From: Candidatus Desulforudis audaxviator MP104C
GTDB taxonomy: Bacteria; Bacillota; Desulfotomaculia; Desulfotomaculales; Desulforudaceae
Assembly (NCBI RefSeq): GCF_000018425.1
Contig: NC_010424.1
Location: forward strand, 1,504,501-1,568,500
DNA: 64,000 nucleotides
Reading direction: 5' to 3'
Both the position numbers and the translations under genes were made by a program. Below, piece after piece: positions 26,359 through 32,997 of the stretch. The notes under the pieces were generated by a model. That model was not told the origin of the DNA and searched no databases. It saw nothing but the letters and a program-made list of their open reading frames with translations. The stretch's first letter is position 1; each line of letters opens with the position of its first letter.

Positions 26359-26673
26359 ATGCAGATTGTAAAACAGATTTGGGAAAAGTTCCAGAGGGTA
26401 GCGGAGTTAACGTTTGAGGTATTAGAGAACGGGATTGACTTTATAAGCTTCCAGGAGAAGCTCCGGCGGGAACTCGACGGCTTAGGGCAAGAGATCCTGA
26501 AGGAGGTTTTAGAGGCGAAAGACGCCTATTTACGGGAGCACCGGGAGAAGCGGCCTGGCTGGCAGATAGAGCGGCGGGATGACCCCAAAGAAATGCCATG
26601 GTACAATGAAGCCATGGCAGGTGAAGAAAATGCCCGTGCTCAAAAACGTAATTTCAAGCAAACAACGCATTAA
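26359..26673 (+). pseudogene. ISLre2/UPF0236-family transposase, N-terminal remnant
   Basis: The first 78 or so codons (MQIVKQIWEKFQRVAELTFE through GWQIERRDDPKE) match the N-terminal domain of ISLre2 (UPF0236) transposases, normally about 400-450 residues. After codon 78 the frame turns into unrelated sequence belonging to the TnpB element and stops at 26673, overlapping the tnpB start by 44 bases. The catalytic part is missing and no continuation is found right of the TnpB element. It is a fragment, not a functional transposase. Confidence 0.75.
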
Positions 26674-28012
26674 GAGATTTATCACCGGCACCCCGGAGAT
26701 GATCCGGCAGACGGAAGAAATCTACCGGGCAGTTTTGGGCTTTTACCTGAACGTCATTCACGACAACCTCGATAAGCTGCCCGAATGGGACAGGAATTCC
26801 GGCACGAGGGCACTGGAAAAACTGACCGTCAGGACCGAACCCCGCACGAACAGGAAGACCGGGGAAAAATTCGGCGGCAACCCCAACCCGCCTTACCCGA
26901 TAGACACCGTTTGGCCCAAGTTTCCCGCATATTTGCGCCGGGCAATTATTGCCAAGGCTATCGGGATGGCACAGAGCTGGTATTCCAACTACCGGCGGTG
27001 GCTTAGGAAAAAAGAAAGGATGCAGGCCAGGAACGAAAGGCGTGTCGCCGAAGGCAAAAAGCCGATACCTTTCGACGAGCACCCGCCAAAGTACCCTACG
27101 GCGGGGAACGTTGGCATGACCTTCTACAAGGGTGACTTTAAAAACCTTTCGCTGAAAACCAACACCATCCAGCTGAAAGTCTGGGACGGCTATGACTGGC
27201 GGTTCATCACCGTGGAGGTTGAGTCCACCAGTCACTCTAGAAAGCTCCATCTGGATGATTCCTGGGAGATGACCGTGCCCTCCATTTACGAAAAAGAGGG
27301 CATCTTCTGCCTGGTGACCGCTTTCGAGAAGAAGTCCAACGTCATCAAGTTCGCCGACTACTACCTGTCTAAGAACCCGAAAGTGCTTGCCGTGGACTTG
27401 AACCTGGGTCGCAGGAACCGGGCGGTGTGCGCCCTGGTGGGCAAGGGCGGTACGGTTCACAAAGTCAGACACGTCAGCCTGGCGGCGTGTAACACGACGG
27501 ACGTCCACCGTCTGCTGGGGCTCATTGCCCGGGACGTGAGCGGTCTGGGGATAGTCCCGAAGGGCCACCGGCCCTGCAAGAGGCTCTGGCGCAAGGTCCG
27601 CGCGGTGAATGACAATTATGCCCACCATTTAAGCAAACAGTTGGTTGACCTTGCCGTGGAGTGGGGTGCAAGGGTCATCGTCTTCGAGAACCTGAAACGC
27701 TTCAGGCCGGACAGGGACAAGCACGGTTCGGCCAGGATGCGCCGGAGGATTGGTTACTGGCTGCACCGAAGGGTGATTAAGTATACCGCGTACAAGGCAA
27801 AAGTGCGGGGTATACTAATTGCTCTTGTTTCTCCGGAGAACACCAGCAACCGGTGTTCTCTGTGCGGTTCACTGGAAACTGTGCGCAATGGCAACGTTTT
27901 GAAGTGCAGGAACTGTAGCATTGTTCACAACAGCCACATCAACGCCGCCATTAACACCGGGACGGCCTGGTTCATTCGGGAGGAAAAGCGGTTGCAACAA
28001 AAAACCGCTTAA
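26630..28012 (+). CDS. tnpB: TnpB-family RNA-guided nuclease-like protein (IS605 OrfB), RuvC-III substituted
   Basis: A 460-residue TnpB homologue. RuvC-I is VLAVDLNLGRRNRAV with Asp256; RuvC-II is VIVFENLKRF with Glu353; the zinc ribbon has CSLC (409-412) and CRNC (426-429). RuvC-III, normally DRDxNAA, reads NSHINAA (434-440), so both usual Asp positions are Asn434 and His436. TnpB proteins cut DNA guided by an RNA from the element's right end; here cleavage may be lost or the active site moved. ATG 26630 has AGGTGA 5 bases upstream; an earlier in-frame ATG (26579) lies in ISLre2 sequence. TACAAT at 26602-26607 may be a -10. Confidence 0.85.
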   Translation: MPVLKNVISSKQRIKRFITGTPEMIRQTEEIYRAVLGFYLNVIHDNLDKLPEWDRNSGTRALEKLTVRTEPRTNRKTGEKFGGNPNPPYPIDTVWPKFPAYLRRAIIAKAIGMAQSWYSNYRRWLRKKERMQARNERRVAEGKKPIPFDEHPPKYPTAGNVGMTFYKGDFKNLSLKTNTIQLKVWDGYDWRFITVEVESTSHSRKLHLDDSWEMTVPSIYEKEGIFCLVTAFEKKSNVIKFADYYLSKNPKVLAVDLNLGRRNRAVCALVGKGGTVHKVRHVSLAACNTTDVHRLLGLIARDVSGLGIVPKGHRPCKRLWRKVRAVNDNYAHHLSKQLVDLAVEWGARVIVFENLKRFRPDRDKHGSARMRRRIGYWLHRRVIKYTAYKAKVRGILIALVSPENTSNRCSLCGSLETVRNGNVLKCRNCSIVHNSHINAAINTGTAWFIREEKRLQQKTA

Positions 28013-28140
28013 CCGTTTTGCGAAAGCCTGCGACTCCCGAAAGGGAGGGGTCGCCGCCGGGACGACGTTCCCGGTTGGCGTCCGGGAATCCAGGAACCCG
28101 TCCAGCCTAAGGGGTCAGGCAGGTCTTCAGTGGAGGGAGG
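28013..28140 (+). ncRNA. Putative omega-RNA (right-end RNA) of the TnpB element
   Basis: Immediately after tnpB comes a GC-rich stretch without coding potential but with stable stems: CTCCC-GAAA-GGGAG with a GNRA loop at 28033-28046, CGGGA/TCCCG around 28058-28073, and GTCCGGGAATCC near 28080. This location and makeup match omega-RNAs, which overlap the tnpB 3' end and use the flanking host DNA as guide. The exact 3' end, hence the guide, cannot be fixed. The following 95 bases (28141-28235) show nothing recognisable. Confidence 0.5.
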
Positions 28141-28235
28141 ATTCACCTGAGTTGTCTGCGCAACAGCCCTGGGTCAAGACGGAACCTATTACAGCGGAGG
28201 GCAAGGACAGGCGGGGATCACCCGGTGAGGTAACC

Positions 28236-29039
28236 TTACAGGGGTATCAGGCGCCTCTCACGCTCTCGGAAGACAGCTAGCTGATCGTACCCGGCCCGCC
28301 GCAACAGCGCCACGGCTTCAGGATAGCCGAAACCGACTTCCTCCGGGTCGTGGGCGTCAGAGCCCAGCGTGACCGGAATGTTCAACTCGCGGCAGGCGGC
28401 CAGGAAAGCCGGATGCGGGTAGATCTCCGCGGCAGGGGCCCTTAAGCCCGCCGTATTCACTTCAACGCAGGCGCCAGCCCCGGCAATGACCAACGCCGTT
28501 TCCCGGTAGAGCCTGGTGAGGTCGCCGCGTGGCCGGTAGTCGAATTTTTTCAACAGGTCCGGGTGGGCCAGGACGTCGAAAAGGCCGGAACGGGCCGCCT
28601 CCTGGACCAGCAGGAAATAGCGCCGGTACAGCGCGTCGGGGTCCCAATTCCGGTAGCCGGCCCGCAGCCCAGGCTGGTCGAAGCCCCAGCCATCGATATA
28701 GTGGATCGAGCCCAGGACATAGTCAAAAGGGTACTTCGACAGCAGCGCCGCCAGTTCCGCCTCCCGGCCCGGCACGTAATCGGCCTCGATACCGAGCCTG
28801 ACCGGCAGATCTGGGTTGGCCGCCCGCAGGGCCAGGACGTCGTCCACGTACTGCGGCAGTTCGGATTCGGTCATAGCCAGGGCGGGGGGGCGCCGTTGGA
28901 GAGGGCAAAAATACAGCGGAATGTGGTCGGCGAACCCGATTTCACGCAAACCACGCTCCCGGGCCGCCCGGACATAGTCGGCCATCCGGCCCCGGGCATG
29001 CCCGCAACGGAAAGTGTGAAGGTGATAGTCAATCGGCAA
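28236..29039 (-). CDS. PHP-domain histidinol-phosphatase family protein
   Basis: A 267-residue PHP phosphoesterase. N-terminal DYHLHTFRCGHA (metal His pair), FADHIP, GIEADYVPG, DYVLGSIHYIDGWGFDQP, DVLAHPDLLKKF and the C-terminal GSDAHDPEEVGFG give the full trinuclear metal-site pattern of HisK/HisJ-type enzymes. The likely reaction is dephosphorylation of L-histidinol phosphate in histidine synthesis, but no his genes are near, so substrate is inferred. TTG start; it begins 6 bases after the MetE-like gene, suggesting co-transcription. Its 3' end abuts the mobile patch. Confidence 0.82.
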   Translation of the reverse strand: MPIDYHLHTFRCGHARGRMADYVRAARERGLREIGFADHIPLYFCPLQRRPPALAMTESELPQYVDDVLALRAANPDLPVRLGIEADYVPGREAELAALLSKYPFDYVLGSIHYIDGWGFDQPGLRAGYRNWDPDALYRRYFLLVQEAARSGLFDVLAHPDLLKKFDYRPRGDLTRLYRETALVIAGAGACVEVNTAGLRAPAAEIYPHPAFLAACRELNIPVTLGSDAHDPEEVGFGYPEAVALLRRAGYDQLAVFRERERRLIPL

Positions 29040-29045
29040 CGTTCA

Positions 29046-30131
29046 TCAAAACCCCTCTACCGGCGCAGTCCCCGCACCGCCGGAGCGTACCACTTCCGAA
29101 ACACCGGCCGTTAACCGGTAAATCCTTTCCGCCAGTGCCACTGTCAGTGTCCCGGCGCCGCAACTCGGGGTGATCAGGCATTGCCGCCGGAGCCTGTCCG
29201 CGGGGATCCCCCGGTCGGAAAGCTCTTTCCAGTGTGCTTCCAACATGGCGGTCAGGCTCTCCACGGTTTCCGTCTCCACCCGGTCCGAGGTGGGCACTAT
29301 TCCCCAGGCCACGACCCCGCCTCGAGCCAGAAAGGCATCAAGTTCCGCACGGTAAGGCAGGAGGGAATCGAAGTACCCGTACGCGTCCAGGCTCAGCACC
29401 TCGGCGCCGGTGTCCATCAGGATGCTCCAGTCGACAGCCGCGCACGAGTGGATAGCGGCCTTCGCCCCCACGGCCCGAATGCCGGCGACGACCGCTTCCA
29501 GGTCTTCCACAATCATCTCGCGGGTCACCGTAATGTACGTCGACTGCCCGTAGATGCTCACCCCCGGCTCGTCCACGAAGACCAGCACCTTGCCGCCGCT
29601 CCCGCCGAGCGCTTCCGCCTGCCAGCGGCCCTGGAACGCCAGGTTTTTGACCACCAGGTCGCGCAATTGCTCGTCATAGTAAGCGGGACGGCCCCCGGCG
29701 TCGGTTAGTTGAAAAGCGGCGGTCAGCGGCCCGACGACCTGTCCCTTCACAAAAGCGGCCGGTCCGGCCGGGGCTCGTTCCAGGAAGGCGTAGAATCCCG
29801 AGGCCGCCTCCCGCGGGATGGCGAACCGCTCCAGGGCCTCCCGGTCCCCTTCCTCCGCCGCCAGGTAGAGCGCATAGAAAGCGGCCAGCCGTTCGGGCCA
29901 GTCAGTGGCGCCGGTGGCGAAGTAGACCTTGTCCCCGTCCCGCTCCAGAAGCCCGGTTTCCAGCAAGGGATACAGGAACTGGAGGACGAAACCCTCCTGC
30001 GGGCCCAAAAGCGGCAACTGCGGCCAGTGGGGCATGGCCGGTAAGTACGCCCCGATCAGATTCAGAGCCGGCTCCGGTTCCGTGTACGGCAGGCTGCCGA
30101 TACCGGTCGCGAGCCCTCCCGGTGCCCACAT
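29046..30131 (-). CDS. MetE C-terminal-like (cobalamin-independent methionine synthase family) protein
   Basis: A 361-residue TIM-barrel protein of the UROD/MetE superfamily, about half the size of full MetE and lacking its N-terminal barrel. GGLATGIGSLPY opens it; VFVDEPGVSIYG, IHSCAAVDWSILMDTGAEVLSLDAYGY and TPSCGAGTL supply His and two Cys suited to a zinc thiolate site. Short homologues in archaea and Clostridia are thought to transfer methyl groups, with corrinoid-protein donors suggested. No met genes are near. ATG at 30131 has GGAGGGG 6 bases upstream and follows the rpmA terminator closely. Confidence 0.7.
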   Translation of the reverse strand: MWAPGGLATGIGSLPYTEPEPALNLIGAYLPAMPHWPQLPLLGPQEGFVLQFLYPLLETGLLERDGDKVYFATGATDWPERLAAFYALYLAAEEGDREALERFAIPREAASGFYAFLERAPAGPAAFVKGQVVGPLTAAFQLTDAGGRPAYYDEQLRDLVVKNLAFQGRWQAEALGGSGGKVLVFVDEPGVSIYGQSTYITVTREMIVEDLEAVVAGIRAVGAKAAIHSCAAVDWSILMDTGAEVLSLDAYGYFDSLLPYRAELDAFLARGGVVAWGIVPTSDRVETETVESLTAMLEAHWKELSDRGIPADRLRRQCLITPSCGAGTLTVALAERIYRLTAGVSEVVRSGGAGTAPVEGF

Positions 30132-30145
30132 ATTCAACCCCTCCG

Positions 30146-30176
30146 AAAACAAAAGCCAGCCCGGTTAAAGGCTGGC
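30146..30176 (-). terminator. Rho-independent terminator of rplU-rpmA
   Basis: On the minus strand GCCAGCC/GGCTGGC (30176-30155) forms a 7-bp stem with an 8-base loop followed by TTTTGTTTT. It lies 17 bases after the rpmA stop and ends 15 bases before the MetE-like start, so that gene is read through or has a promoter inside rpmA. Confidence 0.85.
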
Positions 30177-30192
30177 CTTGGAATAGACATCG

Positions 30193-30456
30193 CTACAGGG
30201 TGGCGGCGGGAACCACGTTGACTGTCTTACGGTCCTTACCCTTGCGCTGGAAACTGACATACCCGTCCGTCTTGGCGAACAGGGTGTCGTCGCCGCCGAT
30301 CCCCACGTTGCGCCCGGGGTGGACCTTGGTCCCCCGCTGCCTAATGATAATGCTCCCGGCCGTGACAAACTGCCCGTCGCCCCGCTTGACTCCCAGGCGC
30401 TGGGCCCTCGAGTCCCGACCGTTCCTTGAGCTGCCTACTCCCTTCTTGTGGGCCAT
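30193..30456 (-). CDS. rpmA: 50S ribosomal protein L27
   Basis: An 87-residue L27 ([38 protein letters not shown]). The N-terminal tail reaches the peptidyl-transferase centre. Unlike many Firmicutes, the protein starts directly at AHKKG and has no LNLQFFA-type cleavable leader. Accordingly no prp (ysxB) protease gene lies between rplU and rpmA; the gap is 22 bases. No obgE follows, although rplU-rpmA-obgE is the usual order. Confidence 0.97.
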
Positions 30457-30478
30457 CGAACGTCACCTCCCCAATGGT

Positions 30479-30790
30479 CTATAGCTCAATCTTCTCTATA
30501 ACTACCTGCGTGTATGGCTGACGGTGTCCCTGTTTGCGCCGGTAGTTCTTTTTTGCTTTGTATTTGAAAACAATAATTTTCCTTGCGCGCCCTTGCTTCT
30601 GCACCCGGCCGGTCACCCTGGCGCCCAGGACCAGCGGCCGGCCGATCTTCAAACCTTCCTCCGTGCTGACCAGAAGCACCCGGTCGAATACGACTTCCGC
30701 GCCGTCTTCAACCGCGAGTTTCTCAACCCGCACCGTATCTCCTTCGCGGACGCACAACTGTTTGCCGCCGGTTTCGATAATCGCGTACAT
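30479..30790 (-). CDS. rplU: 50S ribosomal protein L21
   Basis: A 103-residue L21 with [35 protein letters not shown] and the C-terminal [20 protein letters not shown]. It binds 23S rRNA. It heads the rplU-rpmA pair, has its own promoter overlapping the end of the RNase G gene and a 98-base leader with L21-leader-like sequence. Confidence 0.97.
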   Translation of the reverse strand: MYAIIETGGKQLCVREGDTVRVEKLAVEDGAEVVFDRVLLVSTEEGLKIGRPLVLGARVTGRVQKQGRARKIIVFKYKAKKNYRRKQGHRQPYTQVVIEKIEL

Positions 30791-30888
30791 GTTTACCCCC
30801 TTTATTACTCAATTACTCAAGGACTCGCCGGAAAGGGGTGGGTGCCCGTCACACCGCTTTGAAAACCCCTTCCGTGCGGTTATGCACG
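30791..30888 (-). ncRNA. Candidate ribosomal L21 leader
   Basis: The rplU 5' leader on the minus strand contains GCGGTGTGACGGGCACCC followed by CACCCC and GGCGAGTCC, a pattern I recall from Firmicute L21 leaders. It can pair GGTG/CACC and CCGCACGG/AAGG segments into stems. By analogy L21 would repress its own operon through this RNA. A covariance-model search is needed for proof. Confidence 0.5.
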
Positions 30889-30894
30889 AATTAC

Positions 30895-30923
30895 ATTGTA
30901 CCATTCACACAGTGGAAGATCAA
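30895..30923 (-). promoter_or_regulatory. Promoter of rplU-rpmA overlapping the rng stop codon
   Basis: TTGATC (30923-30918), exactly 17 bases, TACAAT (30900-30895) on the minus strand: a near-consensus sigma-A promoter whose -35 overlaps the TGA stop of the RNase G gene. Transcription would start near 30888. Confidence 0.7.
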
Positions 30924-32170
30924 GCCCAATCTTTCCGTTGGCCCTGAATCTTGCCGGTTCCGCCGCACTGCGGGCAGTTGGTCAGCAATAGCTCGGCCAG
31001 GCTCGGGTGGACCTTTTTTCTGGTCAGTTCCACCAGGCCCAGCCGGGTCAGCCCCATGATGTGGGTCCGCCGACGGTCCTTCTTGATTTCCTCGCCCAAC
31101 ACTTCGAGGACCCGGTTCCGATGCTCCTCGTGGCTCATGTCGATGAAGTCGATAATGATGATCCCGCCCAGGTTGCGCAACCGCAACTGCCGGGCGATCT
31201 CCACCGCCGCTTCCAGGTTCGTCTTGTAGACGGTGTCCTCCAGGTCCACCCGCCCGGTAAACCGGCCGGTATTCACGTCGATCACGGTCAGCGCCTCGGC
31301 CTGGTCGAAGATCAGGTATCCGCCGCACCGTAGCCAGGTCTTTCGCTGTAATGCTTTGTTGATCTCCTGGTTGACGTTGTAGGCCTCAAAAATATCCGGC
31401 TTGTCTTCCCAAAACACCCGGGACTTCAGTTGCGGGTTCACGGTGTCCAGGATGGTCAGGGACCGCGCGTAGCTGGTGAAGGAATCGAGCACCAGGCGCT
31501 CGATTTCTTCCGTGAACAGGTCCCGGATGATCCGCGGCAGGAGCCCGCATTCCCGGTACAGTAGTGACGGCGCCGCGGCGCCGGCCTCCCGTTTCTGAAT
31601 GTCGCGCCAGAGCTTCTCCAGCTCCCGGATGTCGTCCGCCAGCACCTCCGCGGCGATCCCGCGGGCGGCGGTGCGCACGATCGCACCCATCCCCTCGGGC
31701 CGCGCCCGGTGCACCACTTCCCGGAGACGTTCCCGTTCGGACTCGTCCTCGATGCGCCGGGAGATGCCGACGTGGTTCACCGTCGGCATCAGCACCGTGT
31801 AATGTCCGGGCAAATTCACCCGCATGGTCACCCGGGGCCCCTTGTTCCCCAGGGGATCCTTGGCCACCTGCACGATGACCTCCTGGCCCGGGTGCAGAAG
31901 ATCCCTGATTCCGGCGGCAGACTGATCCGCACGGGCGGACTGCGGCAACACGTCGTTCACATAAAGAAACGCGTTCCGGTCCAGCCCAACGTTTACGAAC
32001 GCCGCCTCGATCCCGGGCAGCACATTCTCGACCACGCCTTTGAAAATGCTCCCGACCAGGCAAATCTCTTCATCCGGCTCAATATATACCTCCATCGGCA
32101 CCCGGTTTTCCAGCAGCGCCACCCGCGTGGCGTTATCCCGAGTACTGACTATTATCTCTCTTTTCAGCAC
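30920..32170 (-). CDS. rng: Ribonuclease G/E
   Basis: A 416-residue endoribonuclease for rRNA and mRNA processing. It has an N-terminal S1 domain (GSIFKGVVENVLPGIEAAFVNVG), the FLYVNDV segment, the catalytic region with LTVIDVNTGRFTG and IIIIDFIDMSHEEHRN (metal Asp residues) and the zinc-link CPQC near residue 400. It is somewhat shorter than E. coli RNase G (489) because it lacks the C-terminal tail. GTG at 32170 has GGGGGG 6 bases upstream; the longer frame to 32257 reads a low-complexity leader and is rejected. Confidence 0.93.
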   Translation of the reverse strand: MLKREIIVSTRDNATRVALLENRVPMEVYIEPDEEICLVGSIFKGVVENVLPGIEAAFVNVGLDRNAFLYVNDVLPQSARADQSAAGIRDLLHPGQEVIVQVAKDPLGNKGPRVTMRVNLPGHYTVLMPTVNHVGISRRIEDESERERLREVVHRARPEGMGAIVRTAARGIAAEVLADDIRELEKLWRDIQKREAGAAAPSLLYRECGLLPRIIRDLFTEEIERLVLDSFTSYARSLTILDTVNPQLKSRVFWEDKPDIFEAYNVNQEINKALQRKTWLRCGGYLIFDQAEALTVIDVNTGRFTGRVDLEDTVYKTNLEAAVEIARQLRLRNLGGIIIIDFIDMSHEEHRNRVLEVLGEEIKKDRRRTHIMGLTRLGLVELTRKKVHPSLAELLLTNCPQCGGTGKIQGQRKDWA

Positions 32171-32322
32171 TGGCTGCCCCCCTTTAGAGGCTGGAAGTCG
32201 GATGCCGGAAGTCGGAAATCCAAAGCCGTCTTTCCCCCCTCGCGTGCTCGTCGGCACTGCCCCTCAAACTCCAATCGGTTCTCCGACCTCTGACCTCTGG
32301 CCTCTCACCTCTATATTAAATT

Positions 32323-32997
32323 TCATAGGTCCCAGAGAAGAAAGCCCTCCCGGGACAATACTGCGGTTCGTAAAACGGCAAAGTTTTCCGCATCCAGCCC
32401 CAGGTCAACCCCCAGGGCCTGCAAAACCTCATCCGGACGAACGTTCCGCGCCGAGCCGGCCTCAAGTTCCATAGTCAGTTCCAGTCGGTCACCATCGCTG
32501 CGGGCCCTCAGGCGGTGGATGCCCGGGCGGATGTTTTTCCGCCTGGTTCCCTTGGCAGTTTTCCGTTCGGTGACAATCTCCCCGCGGGCCAGGAAGCGGG
32601 CGAGTCCCTCCTCCACGTGTTCCGGTGACAACCCCCGGGGGAGTTTTCCTGCCGCCAGGTAGCAGGCCCGGCCCACCAGACTCATCAGGGGCGGGCCTGC
32701 GGCGCTGCGGGCCGCGACGGGCACGAGCCCGCCTGGCAGGTTCCGCCGCAACCGGTCCAACACTTCATCCGGAGATAGGTCGCCCTCCAGTTCCATGTCG
32801 ACGTATTCCCGGCATCCACTGGTGCCGACCGGCAGGGGAGCGGCGAAGACCAGTTTCGGCCGCGGGTTGAACCCCTGACTGTACGCCAGCGGCAGGCCGG
32901 CCCGCCGGGCCGCGCGCTCAAAGGCCCGCATCACGTCTAAGTGCGACACGAAGCGTGCCTGCCCCTCCTGGCGGTATACGAGCCTAACCCGCGGCAC
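32323..32997 (-). CDS. TIGR03936/DUF2344 radical-SAM-linked protein
   Basis: A 224-residue protein beginning VRLVYRQEGQARFVSHLDVMRAFERAARRAGLP, with YSQGFNPRPKLVFAAPLPVG, the signature of DUF2344. This family is nearly always next to, or fused with, the large radical-SAM protein that precedes it here, and the two overlap by 14 bases. The function is unknown; proximity to RNase G and ribosomal protein genes hints at RNA or ribosome modification (inference). Confidence 0.82.
   Translation of the reverse strand: MPRVRLVYRQEGQARFVSHLDVMRAFERAARRAGLPLAYSQGFNPRPKLVFAAPLPVGTSGCREYVDMELEGDLSPDEVLDRLRRNLPGGLVPVAARSAAGPPLMSLVGRACYLAAGKLPRGLSPEHVEEGLARFLARGEIVTERKTAKGTRRKNIRPGIHRLRARSDGDRLELTMELEAGSARNVRPDEVLQALGVDLGLDAENFAVLRTAVLSREGFLLWDL

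Larger units (their letters stand above)
26593..28140 (+). mobile_element. TnpB-only (IS605/IS1341-like) element inserted into an ISLre2 copy
   Basis: The element carries tnpB and a structured right end, without a tnpA (Y1 transposase), so it would depend on a TnpA encoded elsewhere. The left edge is placed where the ISLre2 reading diverges (after about 26592); the right edge is uncertain, within 28120-28180. The remainder of the ISLre2 copy is absent downstream, so the insertion was accompanied or followed by a deletion. Confidence 0.6.

Noticed and set aside
26214-28140. CRISPR array or Cas12-type locus around the TnpB gene
   Set aside because: The only repeats are three 11-bp units without spacers, no cas genes are present and the protein size and zinc ribbon fit TnpB.
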